Source of the DNA: Variimorphobacter saccharofermentans | GTDB taxonomy: Bacteria > Bacillota > Clostridia > Lachnospirales > Lachnospiraceae | Length of the DNA stretch: 64,000 nucleotides | Direction of reading: 5' to 3' | NCBI RefSeq assembly: GCF_014174405.1 | Contig: NZ_JACEGA010000001.1 | Coordinates: 1,703,001 to 1,767,000, forward strand | Shown: positions 1 to 9,744 of the stretch, one piece after another | How the letters are laid out: each line of letters starts with the position of its first letter | Numbering within the stretch: the first letter of the stretch is position 1 | The notes under the pieces: generated by a model | The model's database searches: none | Told to the model about the DNA's origin: nothing | Seen by the model: the letters and a program-made list of their open reading frames with translations, nothing else | Made by a program: the position numbers and the translations under genes

Positions 1-1
1 T

Positions 2-244
2 GGCGAGCAAACCGGGGACGAAGGCTGCTTAAGTGTTCCCGGAAAGGTGGGAACTGTAACAAGACCTAATTATGTGAAGGTAAAAGCGTATAATGAAAAA
101 ATGGAAGAGTTTATTGTGGAAGGTACGGAGTTGTTGGCCAGAGCCCTTTGCCATGAAATAGATCATCTTAATGGAGAGTTATATGTTGACAAGGCGGAAG
201 GAGAACTTCGAAGCTCTCTGATTACAGAAGAGGTAGATTCATAA
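2..244 (+). CDS. def: Peptide deformylase, C-terminal part (5' end outside window)
   Basis: Removes the N-formyl group from nascent proteins in the cytoplasm. The reading frame is open from base 2, so the start lies upstream of the window. Two of the three family motifs are visible: EGCLSVPG (motif 2, with the metal-binding Cys) and HEIDHLNG (motif 3, the HExxH metal site). It ends 18 bp before fmt, the enzyme that adds the formyl group, so the pair forms the usual def-fmt operon. An internal ATG at 47 would exclude motif 2 and is not the start. Confidence 0.96.
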   Translation, partial: GEQTGDEGCLSVPGKVGTVTRPNYVKVKAYNEKMEEFIVEGTELLARALCHEIDHLNGELYVDKAEGELRSSLITEEVDS

Positions 245-262
245 TTTAAAAGGAGTGATTAG

Positions 263-1207
263 GTGAGGGTTTTATTCATGGGAACGCCGGATTTTGCGGC
301 AGTAATTCTGGAAAAAATAATAACCTCCGGTCATGAAGTGATTGGAGTAGTGACACAGCCTGATAAGGAAAAGGGAAGAGGAAGGACAATCTCCTTTTCA
401 CCCGTCAAAGAGCTGGCGATAAAATATGGCTGCACCGTATATCAGCCTGTGAAGGTAAGAGATGAAAGTTTTCTGCAGACTGTTAAGGAATTAGCACCGG
501 AAGCAATAATAGTGGCGGCTTTTGGACAGATACTTCCAAAGACATTATTAGATATGCCGCCCTATGGATGCATTAATGTTCATGCATCCCTGCTTCCTAA
601 GTATCGAGGTGCAGCACCCATTCAGTATTCTATTTTGGAAGGGGAAGAAGAAACCGGCATCACAATTATGTATATGGATGACGGAATTGATACGGGAGAT
701 ATGATTTTACAAGCAAGAACGCCGATATCACCGGACGAAACCGGTGGAAGTCTTTATGAGAAGCTGGCTGTAATTGGTGCTGATTTATTAATTGAGGCAT
801 TGGAGAAGATTAAGAACAATACAGCGGAACGAATTCACCAGAATAACGAACAGTCAACCTATGTTAAGATGATTACGAAAGAGATGGGCAAGTTGGATTT
901 TACCTGGCCTGCAATCAAGCTGGAGCGATGGATACGCGGTATGGATCCCTGGCCCAGTGCTTATACCTATTTAGATGGAAAGACGCTGAAAATATGGAAG
1001 GCTGAAGTAGAAGAATATCAAGATGAAGAGAATAAACCTGCAAAACCGGGTGAAGTGGTGGAGATACGGAAGGATGCCATAGCGGTAATGACCGGAGAAG
1101 GCATTCTGGTAATTAAGGAGCTGCAATTGGAAGGCAAAAAACGTATGCCATGCGGAGCATTTCTTCTTGGATATCCAATTACGGTCGGCACTGTACTGGG
1201 ATCATAG
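263..1207 (+). CDS. fmt: Methionyl-tRNA formyltransferase
   Basis: Transfers a formyl group from 10-formyl-THF to initiator Met-tRNA. The protein has 314 residues, normal for the family. It starts MRVLFMGTPDFAA, the typical Fmt opening, and carries HASLLPKYRGAAPI at about residues 107-120 (formyl-THF site region). A C-terminal OB-like domain follows from about 205. The start is a GTG with AGGAG at 251-255. It lies 18 bp after def and belongs to the same transcription unit. Confidence 0.97.
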   Translation: MRVLFMGTPDFAAVILEKIITSGHEVIGVVTQPDKEKGRGRTISFSPVKELAIKYGCTVYQPVKVRDESFLQTVKELAPEAIIVAAFGQILPKTLLDMPPYGCINVHASLLPKYRGAAPIQYSILEGEEETGITIMYMDDGIDTGDMILQARTPISPDETGGSLYEKLAVIGADLLIEALEKIKNNTAERIHQNNEQSTYVKMITKEMGKLDFTWPAIKLERWIRGMDPWPSAYTYLDGKTLKIWKAEVEEYQDEENKPAKPGEVVEIRKDAIAVMTGEGILVIKELQLEGKKRMPCGAFLLGYPITVGTVLGS

Positions 1208-1258
1208 CTATTATTCAGTGTAATGATCCACTAATTATTCTTAAAGGAGGTACCGATT

Positions 1259-1957
1259 ATGTTCTTTCCATATTATGACCCTTATTATTATCTGATTATT
1301 ATTGGTATCCTATTATCCTTGGCGGCATCTGCAAGGGTAAAATCCACCTTTGCCAAATACTCCAGAGTCCGCAGTATGTCCGGTATGACAGGAGCCCAGG
1401 TAGCAGAGAGAATACTGCGGAATGCAGGAATATATGATGTACAGATTGAACGGGTATCCGGTAATCTGAGTGACCATTACGATCCGAGAACGAAGGTCCT
1501 GCGTCTGTCAGACTCGGTATATGGGCAAAGTTCTGTAGCAGCTATTGGAGTGGCGGCTCATGAATGTGGTCATGCAATTCAACATCAAAATTCCTATATC
1601 CCGTTAACGCTTCGAAGTGCTTTGGTTCCAGTCGCTAATTTTGGATCTTCCCTATCCCTGCCTTTGATTATTATTGGGTTTTCCATGGGATATGTGGAAT
1701 TTTTAATTGACTTAGGAATCCTATTATTTGGGGCAGCGGTCTTATTTCAAATCATCACTCTGCCAGTAGAATTTAATGCTTCCAGAAGAGCCGTTATAAA
1801 GCTTGGAGAGACAGGAATTCTGATGAATGATGAATTACGTCTGTCCAAAAAAGTGTTAAATGCGGCTGCACTAACTTATGTTGCAGCAGCTGCAGCAAGT
1901 ATTCTGCAATTATTAAGATTGATATTACTATTCCGTGGAGGAAGAAATCGTGACTGA
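1259..1957 (+). CDS. Membrane zinc metallopeptidase (YugP/Zn_peptidase_2 family)
   Basis: A putative membrane-embedded neutral zinc peptidase of 232 residues. An N-terminal hydrophobic segment (about residues 8-25) precedes HECGHAIQH at about 101-109, where H101, E102 and H105 form the HExxH site. Two or three hydrophobic segments follow (about 120-170), and another near 200-225. The start is set by AAAGGAGG at 1243-1250. Substrates of this family are not known to me. It sits between fmt and rsmB and overlaps the rsmB start, so it is co-transcribed in the translation operon. Confidence 0.9.
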   Translation: MFFPYYDPYYYLIIIGILLSLAASARVKSTFAKYSRVRSMSGMTGAQVAERILRNAGIYDVQIERVSGNLSDHYDPRTKVLRLSDSVYGQSSVAAIGVAAHECGHAIQHQNSYIPLTLRSALVPVANFGSSLSLPLIIIGFSMGYVEFLIDLGILLFGAAVLFQIITLPVEFNASRRAVIKLGETGILMNDELRLSKKVLNAAALTYVAAAAASILQLLRLILLFRGGRNRD

Positions 1958-3293
1958 TCATGTAAATGGGCGGGAAGTTGTCCTCGATATGTTACTTGAA
2001 GTGCTGGAAGGGGATAAATACAGCCATACGGTATTAAACCAGCATTTAAAAAAGCACCAGTTTCTGGAAAAACAGGAACGGGCATTTATTACGCGTTTAT
2101 TTACGGATACGGTGAAACGGTATCTGACTCTTGACTATATCATAGAGCAATTTTCTACCCTTCCTGTGCGTAAGATGAAGCCTTTAATACGCAATCTGTT
2201 AAGAATGAGTATCTATCAGATTATGTATATGGATCAAATTCCGGAATCTGCAGTATGTAACGAAGCGGTGAAGCTCGCCAAGAAACGCGGTTTTTCAAAA
2301 TTATCCGGGTTTGTGAATGGTATTCTTCGTAATATCATACGCGAGAAGGATGGCCTGACTTTTCCGGACAGGTCGAAGAATGAAGTAGAATACTTAAAGA
2401 TAATGTATTCAACTCCGGAGTGGCTTGTAAAGCAGCTTCTGGAGCAATATGATGATGCAACTGCTGAAGCAGTATTAAAAGCCTCTTTACGAGAGAGGGA
2501 AACATCAATTCGGTGTAATAGAGCAAAAGTATCACCTGACCAATTAAAAGAAAATCTTATAGAAGAAGGAGTTATCGTTGAACGTAGCGAATATCTGGAT
2601 TATGCTTTTGTCATTCACAATTATGATTACCTGGATAAACTACAGTCCTTCCGTCAGGGTGAGTTCACAGTTCAGGATGTAAGCTCTATGTTGGTTTGTG
2701 AAGTGGCAGAAATTAAGGAGAGCGATTTCGTAATTGATGTATGTTCTGCGCCTGGTGGAAAAAGCCTGCAGGCGGCTGAAAAAGCAAGAAGAGTGTCGGC
2801 AAGGGATTTAACGGAATATAAAATCAATTTGATTAATGAAAATTGTAATCGAATGGGCTTTACCAATGTGGAGACCTTAGTATGGGATGCTACAGTAACG
2901 GATGAAAGTATGATAAATAGTGCGGATGTTGTTATTGCGGATCTGCCCTGTAGTGGACTGGGAGTCATTGGTAAGAAGTCGGATATCAAATACAGAATGA
3001 GTCATGAACAACAAAAGGAACTGGTAGAATTACAAAGAAACATACTTAGTGTTGTTCAGCAATATGTAAAAAAGGGCGGAGTGTTGGTATATAGCACCTG
3101 TACCATTAACAAAGAAGAGAATGAAGAAAACCGGAACTGGTTTTTAGAAAATTATGATTTTGAAACAGAAAGCATTGATCCTTATCTGCCGAAGCAGTTA
3201 CAGGGTGAGACTACGCAAAAAGGGTATCTTCAACTTCTACAGGGAGTTCATAACAGTGACGGCTTTTTTATTGCTAAATTTCGAAGGAAATAG
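1950..3293 (+). CDS. rsmB: 16S rRNA (cytosine-967 C5)-methyltransferase RsmB
   Basis: SAM-dependent m5C methyltransferase for 16S rRNA, 447 residues from the chosen start. The first ~140 residues form the NusB-like RNA-binding domain. The catalytic domain follows, with the SAM loop DVCSAPGGKS, DLPCSGLG (C334) and YSTCTI (C384, the expected nucleophile). GTG at 1950 is preferred over the in-frame GTG at 1935 because GGAGG at 1937-1941 lies 8 bp before it. This gives an 8-bp overlap with the zinc peptidase gene, suggesting translational coupling. Confidence 0.95.
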   Translation: MTDHVNGREVVLDMLLEVLEGDKYSHTVLNQHLKKHQFLEKQERAFITRLFTDTVKRYLTLDYIIEQFSTLPVRKMKPLIRNLLRMSIYQIMYMDQIPESAVCNEAVKLAKKRGFSKLSGFVNGILRNIIREKDGLTFPDRSKNEVEYLKIMYSTPEWLVKQLLEQYDDATAEAVLKASLRERETSIRCNRAKVSPDQLKENLIEEGVIVERSEYLDYAFVIHNYDYLDKLQSFRQGEFTVQDVSSMLVCEVAEIKESDFVIDVCSAPGGKSLQAAEKARRVSARDLTEYKINLINENCNRMGFTNVETLVWDATVTDESMINSADVVIADLPCSGLGVIGKKSDIKYRMSHEQQKELVELQRNILSVVQQYVKKGGVLVYSTCTINKEENEENRNWFLENYDFETESIDPYLPKQLQGETTQKGYLQLLQGVHNSDGFFIAKFRRK

Positions 3294-3389
3294 AACGAAA
3301 CGTTAATTCATCGTGTTATTACTTCGATTGGTACATGAAAAAAAGACATCGGAGACGATGTAAATATAGAATTAGAATAGGATAGAAGA

Positions 3390-4433
3390 ATGGAAGAATT
3401 AGATATCAAGTCGCTTACACTTGAGGAATTAACAGAAGAATTTAAAAAACAGGGTATGCCTGCTTTTCGTGCTAAACAGGTTTTTGAATGGTTACATGTG
3501 AAATTGGTGGATGGGTTTGATGACATGACCAATTTATCCAAAGAATTAAGAAGTACATTGAAGGAAAAATATCCAATTACATTGCTATCAGAGGTGGATG
3601 CGCTTCATTCTGAAACGGATGGAACCATTAAATATCTATTTCGTCTAAATGATAACAGAGTGATTGAAAGTGTTCTTATGAAGTATCATCACGGCAACAG
3701 CGTTTGCATTTCTTCTCAGGTGGGTTGCAGAATGGGTTGTAAATTCTGCGCTTCAACCCTAGGTGGAAAAGAAAGGGACCTGCTTCCTTCTGAAATGCTG
3801 GATCAGATTTACCGTATTCAAGTATTATCCGGTGAAAGGGTATCCAATGTGGTAGTGATGGGAACTGGTGAGCCTTTGGATAACTACGATAATTTAATAC
3901 GTTTTCTTAAGATACTAACGGATTCTAGAGGGTTGAATATCAGTGCCAGAAATATAACCGTTTCTACCTGCGGTATCCCGGATAAGATCCGGGCATTTGC
4001 TGAGGAAGGGATGTCAATCACTTTGGCTCTTTCACTACACGCACCCAATAATGAAATTAGAAAAAAGTTAATGCCGGTGGCAAGTAAATACTCTTTAGAA
4101 GAAGTTATGGAGGCATTTATCTATTACTATGAAAAAACTGGTAGAAGGCTGACCTTTGAATATAGTTTAGTGGAGGGTGTTAATGATGAGGAGGAGCATG
4201 CAAAGGAGCTTTCCAGACTTATAAAGGGTATAAATTGTCACGTTAATTTAATACCCGTAAATCCAATAAAAGAGCGAAATTATAAAAAATCGGAAAGCAA
4301 AAAGATACAAATTTTCAAAAATACACTTGAAAAAAATAGAATTAATGTTACTATTAGAAGAGAAATGGGCGCAGATATTAATGCTGCCTGTGGGCAACTG
4401 AGAAAGAGCTATATTGATAATTGTAGCGTTTAG
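3390..4433 (+). CDS. rlmN: Dual-specificity 23S rRNA A2503/tRNA A37 C2-methyltransferase
   Basis: Radical-SAM enzyme that methylates C2 of adenosine 2503 in 23S rRNA (and A37 of some tRNAs). It has 347 residues. The CxxxCxxC 4Fe-4S motif is at C113, C117 and C120 (GCRMGCKFCAS), followed by GTGEPLDN. The C-terminal ADINAACGQL holds the second reactive cysteine expected for RlmN. The ribosome site is weak (AGGA near 3378). A small 6-bp hairpin (3346-3361) sits in the 96-bp gap after rsmB. Confidence 0.97.
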   Translation: MEELDIKSLTLEELTEEFKKQGMPAFRAKQVFEWLHVKLVDGFDDMTNLSKELRSTLKEKYPITLLSEVDALHSETDGTIKYLFRLNDNRVIESVLMKYHHGNSVCISSQVGCRMGCKFCASTLGGKERDLLPSEMLDQIYRIQVLSGERVSNVVVMGTGEPLDNYDNLIRFLKILTDSRGLNISARNITVSTCGIPDKIRAFAEEGMSITLALSLHAPNNEIRKKLMPVASKYSLEEVMEAFIYYYEKTGRRLTFEYSLVEGVNDEEEHAKELSRLIKGINCHVNLIPVNPIKERNYKKSESKKIQIFKNTLEKNRINVTIRREMGADINAACGQLRKSYIDNCSV

Positions 4434-4458
4434 AAGTTGTGGACTAGGAGGTGCAGGC

Positions 4459-5178
4459 TTGAAAGCATTTTCAATTACTGATATTGGAGAGCGACGGAGG
4501 ATTAATCAGGATTATGTCTTCTGCAGTGAAAGTGCCGTTGGAAAACTACCGAACTTATTTATTGTAGCCGATGGTATGGGTGGACATAATGCGGGTGATT
4601 ATGCTTCAAGATTCTGTGTTGAGTATTTTAAGCAAAAGATAGAAGAGAGCGATCTTGTATCACCTATTGCATCAATTGAGGCAGCAATTAGGGAGACGAA
4701 TGATGTCCTTCGCAGTAAGGCGGAAGAACAAAGCGAGTTAGAGGGCATGGGAACAACATTTGTGGCAGCGACTATATTCGATCATGAAATGTATGTTGCT
4801 AATGTCGGAGATAGCAGATTATATGTGATAAGCAATGAAATGAGACAGATTACCGAAGACCATAGTTTGGTTGAAGCAATGGTAAAAAACGGAGAATTAG
4901 ATCGTAACGAAGCTCGTATTCATCCGAATAAGAATATAATTACCAGGGCAATAGGTGTCAATGAGAAGGTAGAGCCGGATTTTTTTGAAGTCACCTTAAA
5001 AGAAGGGGATACAGTACTTATGTGCTCGGATGGCCTGACGAACATGTTGGAAGACGAGACGATTGAACGGATTATCAGAGAAAATGATGATCCTAAGAAT
5101 GCGGCTGATACCTTGGTGAAGTATGCAAATCAAAACGGTGGAAAAGACAATATAGCTATTATTATAATTAAAGTATGA
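4459..5178 (+). CDS. stp: PP2C-family serine/threonine phosphatase (Stp/PrpC)
   Basis: Metal-dependent phosphatase that reverses phosphorylation by the adjacent PASTA kinase. It has 239 residues from TTG at 4459, chosen because AGGAGG at 4446-4451 sits 7 bp upstream; an upstream in-frame start at 4414 overlaps rlmN and lacks a site. PP2C motifs in order: RRINQDY, DGMGGHNAGD (metal-binding Asp), GDSRLYV, CSDGLTNML and GGKDNIA. The gap to prkC is 17 bp and the two are clearly one unit. Confidence 0.96.
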   Translation: MKAFSITDIGERRRINQDYVFCSESAVGKLPNLFIVADGMGGHNAGDYASRFCVEYFKQKIEESDLVSPIASIEAAIRETNDVLRSKAEEQSELEGMGTTFVAATIFDHEMYVANVGDSRLYVISNEMRQITEDHSLVEAMVKNGELDRNEARIHPNKNIITRAIGVNEKVEPDFFEVTLKEGDTVLMCSDGLTNMLEDETIERIIRENDDPKNAADTLVKYANQNGGKDNIAIIIIKV

Positions 5179-5195
5179 AAAAGAGGTGAGCAAAC

Positions 5196-7307
5196 ATGTT
5201 AAAAGCCGGTATGTATATCAGTGATCGTTATGAAATAATTGATAAAGTTGGATCTGGCGGTATGGCAGATGTGTATAAAGCTAAGGATCAAAGACTGAAT
5301 AGATTTGTTGCGATAAAGGTATTAAAGCCGGAATATTCGAGTGATAAAAGCTTTGTTAATAAGTTTAGAGGAGAGGCGCAATCGGCGGCAGGATTATCTC
5401 ACCCGAATATTGTTAATGTTTATGATGTAGGTGATGACAGTGGTCTACATTATATCGTTATGGAATTGGTAGAAGGAATTACCCTAAAACGTTTTATCGA
5501 ACGTAAGGGTAAGCTTGATATAAAAGAAGCGGTTGGAATTGGTATTCAGATTGCTCAGGGTATGGAGGCGGCTCATGATAATCATATTATCCATAGAGAC
5601 ATAAAGCCGCAGAACATAATCATATCGAGAGATGGGAAAGTAAAGGTAACGGACTTTGGTATAGCCAAAGCTACAAACTCCAATACAATTACCTCGAATG
5701 CGATGGGTTCAGTACATTATCTTTCACCGGAACAGGCAAGGGGAGGCTACAGTGACGAGAAGAGTGATATCTATTCTCTTGGCGTTACCCTGTATGAGAT
5801 GTTATCCGGTAAAGTTCCTTTTGCTGGTGATAATACCGTATCCGTAGCATTACTTCATATTCAGGGAGAAGCAATGCCACTACGTGAATTGGATCCGGAC
5901 ATACCGGTTAGTATTGATAAAATAGTTCAAAAATGTATGCAAAAGAGACCGGAAAGAAGATATCACTCTGCTTCGGAATTGATTGCTGATTTAAAAAGAG
6001 CAATCTCGAATCCGGATGGGGATTTCGTTCAGATTCCGGCTTTTGTTGCGCCTGATTCTCCAACAATTAATATTTCTGATGATTTAGGGAAGATTAAAAG
6101 TAGCGCCTATTTGGATGATGATATCCATGATCATAAAAGCAATAATTCAAACAGAATTTCCGAAGATGAAGACGAGGATTTGGATTCTGTTGATACTAAG
6201 ATGGAAAAGTTTGTAGTGATTGGAAGTATCATTGCTGCAGTTGTGCTTTTCCTTGTAATTGTAGCGGTGGTTGTATGGTTCTTCTTCTCAGGGGAAAAAA
6301 ATAAAAAGCCGGATGAGGGTATTGCCACCGAATTATCAGCAACTCCTTCACCGGAACTCACACCGATCCCGACACAGCTTCCTTCCGGCGAGACCTATGA
6401 AGTTCCTGAGGTCCTAGGACTTACAAAGGAAGATGCTGAACAGAAAATCAGAGATAAAGCACCTGATGCAAATATTATATATAAAGAAGATTTCTCGGAT
6501 ACCATCGAAGAAGGTAGAGTGATGGGCCAATATCCACCAGGGGGAACCGAACTGGATCTTACCGCTACCGTGGAATTAACCATCAGTACAGGTCCTCAAT
6601 CCTTTGAGCTTCCGAATGTATATGGACTCACTGAGGAACAGGCAGATAAAAAACTTCGTGAAAAGGAACTTGTTTTAGAACATGAATATGTAAACAGTGA
6701 CGAAATGGAATTGGGTCGGGTTATTTCCACATCTCCAGAGAGAAATACTCCGGTCTATAAAGGAGATACCGTAAAGGTTATTGTCAGCACTGGACCAGAG
6801 AATAAGCAGGTGAGTGTGCCTTCTCTAATAGGTATGACGGAAAAACAAGCAACAAAAGCGCTTACGGATATTGGTCTTGTTAAGGGCGCTGTTACCTACG
6901 AAGCTTCTGATACTTATGCAGAAGGAAAGGTAACCTATCAGAGTAATACTGCAGGACAAATGGTTGATCCGGGTACTGTAGTTGATATCATTATTAGTAC
7001 CGGTCCAGATACACCGGCTACCGAGATCAAATATATCGGTCAGGTTACGATCGACGTTAATCCATTTGATTATATTGGAGATGGAGAAGCGGAGATAATC
7101 TTAGAGATGGAACAGGATGGATGGGCTACAACGATTAAACAGGAAATGTTATCCGTTTCAGATTTCCCGTTAAACATTAGTGGTATTGAAGGAGATGGTC
7201 CTTCGGATGGTATTGTAAGAATGTATGTAGATGGAGAACTGTTCCAGATACCGGGAAGTTCAGAAGAAACCACTTGGACAGTGAAATTTAAAGCTGTGGA
7301 GGAATAG
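5196..7307 (+). CDS. prkC: PASTA-domain serine/threonine protein kinase (PrkC/StkP type)
   Basis: Transmembrane Hanks-type kinase of 703 residues. The N-terminal catalytic domain (about 10-270) shows the GSGGMADVYKA glycine loop, Lys41 in AIKVLK, HRDIKPQN with Asp135, DFG and SPEQARG. A variable linker with acidic repeats leads to a single membrane segment (about 338-362). Three extracellular PASTA repeats follow (about 405-475, 475-540 and 542-610), each ending in an STGP-like turn. A further ~90 residues of mixed polar sequence after the last PASTA are not a PASTA repeat. It likely binds muropeptides or lipid II and acts with the upstream phosphatase. rsgA starts one base after its stop. 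Confidence 0.97.
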   Translation: MLKAGMYISDRYEIIDKVGSGGMADVYKAKDQRLNRFVAIKVLKPEYSSDKSFVNKFRGEAQSAAGLSHPNIVNVYDVGDDSGLHYIVMELVEGITLKRFIERKGKLDIKEAVGIGIQIAQGMEAAHDNHIIHRDIKPQNIIISRDGKVKVTDFGIAKATNSNTITSNAMGSVHYLSPEQARGGYSDEKSDIYSLGVTLYEMLSGKVPFAGDNTVSVALLHIQGEAMPLRELDPDIPVSIDKIVQKCMQKRPERRYHSASELIADLKRAISNPDGDFVQIPAFVAPDSPTINISDDLGKIKSSAYLDDDIHDHKSNNSNRISEDEDEDLDSVDTKMEKFVVIGSIIAAVVLFLVIVAVVVWFFFSGEKNKKPDEGIATELSATPSPELTPIPTQLPSGETYEVPEVLGLTKEDAEQKIRDKAPDANIIYKEDFSDTIEEGRVMGQYPPGGTELDLTATVELTISTGPQSFELPNVYGLTEEQADKKLREKELVLEHEYVNSDEMELGRVISTSPERNTPVYKGDTVKVIVSTGPENKQVSVPSLIGMTEKQATKALTDIGLVKGAVTYEASDTYAEGKVTYQSNTAGQMVDPGTVVDIIISTGPDTPATEIKYIGQVTIDVNPFDYIGDGEAEIILEMEQDGWATTIKQEMLSVSDFPLNISGIEGDGPSDGIVRMYVDGELFQIPGSSEETTWTVKFKAVEE

Positions 7308-7308
7308 C

Positions 7309-8190
7309 TTGAGAGGCAAGATAATCAAGGGTATTGCAGGATTTTATTATGTTCATACGTCTGAGAATAATATGATATACGAATGTAAAGCAAAAGGTAT
7401 TTTTCGTAATCAGAAAATAAAACCATTAGTAGGTGATGACGTAGAAATAGATACCAATGATCAACCAGAGGGAAATGGAACAATTATAGCTATCTTACCA
7501 AGAAAAAATGAGTTAATACGGCCTGCTGTTGCAAATGTAGATCAGGCTATGATAATATTTGCAGCAGCTGAGCCTGATCCGAATTTAAATCTTCTGGATC
7601 GATTTCTTATTATGATGGAGAAACAGCAGATAGATACGATTATTTGCTTTAATAAGACGGATATTGCAGATGAGAATAAATTGGATTTATTAAAGAATAC
7701 TTACAGCCGGTGCGGCTGTAAAGTGTTCTTTAGCAGTATGCGTAATGGCAAGGGAACTGATCAGTTGTATGAATGTATAAAAGGGAAAACTACAGTACTT
7801 GCAGGTCCATCCGGTGTTGGCAAATCCACTTTTGTTAACAGCATTAAACCGGATGCTGATATGAAGACGGGGAATGTTAGTGAGAAAATAAAACGAGGGA
7901 AGCATACCACAAGACATTCGGAGCTGATTCATTTGGATCATGATACTTATATCATGGATACTCCCGGTTTTAGTTCATTATATATTGATAGTATTGATTA
8001 CAACGAGCTGAAGGACTATTTTGTTGAGTTTCAGAATTATGAGGATGGTTGCCGTTTTGCTGGATGTTGCCATCAAAACGAACCGGGCTGTGCGGTGAAG
8101 GAAGCTTTACAGGATGGAGAAATTAGTAGAATTCGTTATAATAATTATATCACCTTATATCTTGAATTAAAAAATCAAAAGCGGTATTAA
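7309..8190 (+). CDS. rsgA: Small ribosomal subunit biogenesis GTPase RsgA
   Basis: Circularly permuted GTPase acting in late 30S maturation, 293 residues. An N-terminal OB fold (about 1-65) is followed by permuted GTPase motifs: NKTD (G4), then GPSGVGKST (G1, about 166-174) and DTPGFSS (G3). The C-terminal zinc motif reads CRFAGCCHQNEPGC. The TTG start lies one base after the prkC stop and has GGAGGAA just upstream, so translation is probably coupled to the kinase; RsgA is a reported substrate of such kinases in other Firmicutes. Confidence 0.96.
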   Translation: MRGKIIKGIAGFYYVHTSENNMIYECKAKGIFRNQKIKPLVGDDVEIDTNDQPEGNGTIIAILPRKNELIRPAVANVDQAMIIFAAAEPDPNLNLLDRFLIMMEKQQIDTIICFNKTDIADENKLDLLKNTYSRCGCKVFFSSMRNGKGTDQLYECIKGKTTVLAGPSGVGKSTFVNSIKPDADMKTGNVSEKIKRGKHTTRHSELIHLDHDTYIMDTPGFSSLYIDSIDYNELKDYFVEFQNYEDGCRFAGCCHQNEPGCAVKEALQDGEISRIRYNNYITLYLELKNQKRY

Positions 8191-8255
8191 TTTTTAAGGG
8201 GAAGCAAAATAGTATAATGGTTTTTGCAATGGATGTAATAGTAATGGTTATTGGT

Positions 8256-8280
8256 ACCTGCGGTTCAAAAACCTGCAGGT
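8256..8280 (+). promoter_or_regulatory. Hairpin directly upstream of the rpe ribosome binding site
   Basis: ACCTGC at 8256-8261 pairs with GCAGGT at 8275-8280, extended inward by GGTT/AACC with one bulged T. It has no U-run, so it is not a canonical terminator, and it ends 8 bp before the AAAGGA site of rpe. It could modulate translation or protect an mRNA end. Confidence 0.4.
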
Positions 8281-8305
8281 TATACAGAAAGGAATGAAAA
8301 GTAAT

Positions 8306-8968
8306 ATGATAAAACTTGCTCCATCGATTTTAGCTTCAGATTTTAATATACTGGGGGAGCAAATCAGACAGATAGAGAATGCAAAAGCTGAATATCTTCA
8401 TATTGATGTGATGGATGGGTCATTCGTTCCCAGTATCAGCTTTGGAATGCCTTTGATAGCTTCGATCCGTAAGAATTCGAAGCTTATTTTTGATGTACAT
8501 TTGATGGTAGAGGAACCAATTCGATATATTAAAGACTTTAAAGAAGCAGGGGCGGATATCATTACCGTACATACAGAAGCATGTACTCATCTTCATAGAA
8601 CAATATCGCTAATCAAAGAGAATGGTCTTAAGGCTGGAGTGGCTCTTAATCCGTCAACACCCCTTAATTCCTTGGAATATATCATTAGGGATCTGGATAT
8701 GGTGCTTATAATGACAGTAAATCCAGGATTTGGTGGACAAAGCCTTATTCCAGCAACTCTATCCAAGATTAAAGACATGAAAGAGATGGCAATCCGAACA
8801 GAGGCATCAATTGATATTGAAGTTGATGGGGGAATTATGATTTCAAATGTGGATCAGGTCCTTCAAGCCGGAGCTAATGTAATTGTTTCGGGGACTTCTG
8901 TATTTAATGGAGATATAACACAGAATATAGTGGAATTTAAGAAAAAGTTTCAACAGTATAATTCATGA
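8306..8968 (+). CDS. rpe: Ribulose-phosphate 3-epimerase
   Basis: Interconverts ribulose-5-phosphate and xylulose-5-phosphate in the pentose phosphate pathway. It is a 220-residue TIM barrel. MIKLAPSILASDF, HIDVMDG, VHLMVE, MTVNPGFGGQ and EVDGGI match the family's metal- and phosphate-binding motifs. ATG 8306 is preferred over ATG 8294, because AAAGGA (8288-8293) abuts 8294 with no spacer and because family proteins begin at this MIKLAPSIL. Confidence 0.96.
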   Translation: MIKLAPSILASDFNILGEQIRQIENAKAEYLHIDVMDGSFVPSISFGMPLIASIRKNSKLIFDVHLMVEEPIRYIKDFKEAGADIITVHTEACTHLHRTISLIKENGLKAGVALNPSTPLNSLEYIIRDLDMVLIMTVNPGFGGQSLIPATLSKIKDMKEMAIRTEASIDIEVDGGIMISNVDQVLQAGANVIVSGTSVFNGDITQNIVEFKKKFQQYNS

Positions 8969-8977
8969 AGGTGAAAT

Positions 8978-9637
8978 ATGACAAACGCAGAGAATAGAAT
9001 ACTTATTATCTCCGGGGGTTACATTGATGATACGTTTCTATCTGAGTTATCAGAGCGTGAACGATATTCGATGATAATTGCAGCTGATCGAGGACTTGCT
9101 GCGGCGGATCGATTGGAGCTATCACTGGACTTAATCGTGGGAGATTTTGATTCTGTACCGGAGGATGTGCTAGCACGCTTTCGTAATAAATCCACACCGA
9201 TTAAGACATTCCCGAAGGAAAAGGATAAGACGGATACCCAGATAGCAATCGAACTGGCACTAAATAATAATCCTACTGCAATAGACATTGTTGGTGCTAC
9301 AGGATGCAGAATGGATCATGTACTTGCGAATATCCATCTGTTGCTGTTACCGTTAAGACAGAATATTCATGCGAATATTCTTGACTTAAATAATCGAATT
9401 TATCTTATGGATAAAAGCTTTTCCATTCATAAAACGGAGCAATATGGGGGCTATGTGTCACTTCTTCCTTTTACGGAAAAGGTTGCTGGATTAACTCTGA
9501 AAGGCTTTAAGTATCCGTTGGATCATGTTCTACTGAATTCCGGTAACAGTATTGGCATAAGTAATGAGATAAAGGATGACGTAGCACGTGTGGAGTTCTC
9601 ACAGGGAATCCTGGTAGTGATGGAAGCAAAGGATTAG
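8978..9637 (+). CDS. thiN: Thiamine diphosphokinase
   Basis: Converts thiamine to thiamine diphosphate using ATP. It has 219 residues. An N-terminal Rossmann-like part carries AADRG and DLIVGDFDS, then FPKEKDKTDTQ (substrate-binding motif) and GATGCRMDH. A C-terminal beta sandwich with VSLLPF and LDH elements follows. It is 9 bp after rpe, in the conserved prkC-rsgA-rpe-thiN order of Firmicutes. Confidence 0.95.
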   Translation: MTNAENRILIISGGYIDDTFLSELSERERYSMIIAADRGLAAADRLELSLDLIVGDFDSVPEDVLARFRNKSTPIKTFPKEKDKTDTQIAIELALNNNPTAIDIVGATGCRMDHVLANIHLLLLPLRQNIHANILDLNNRIYLMDKSFSIHKTEQYGGYVSLLPFTEKVAGLTLKGFKYPLDHVLLNSGNSIGISNEIKDDVARVEFSQGILVVMEAKD

Positions 9638-9657
9638 TTTAAAATATAGGATTATAC

Positions 9658-9686
9658 TGAATTAAGGATTAGATTTGTAGTATAAT
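9658..9686 (+). promoter_or_regulatory. Possible SigA-type promoter for ychF
   Basis: A perfect TATAAT at 9681-9686 lies about 58 bp before the ychF start. The best -35 at 17-bp spacing is a weak TGAATT (9658-9663). Confidence 0.35.
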
Positions 9687-9744
9687 AGGTTTAGTGTATT
9701 GATTGAGATAAATATATTAAGTTAGTTGAGGAAGGAAGACACGA

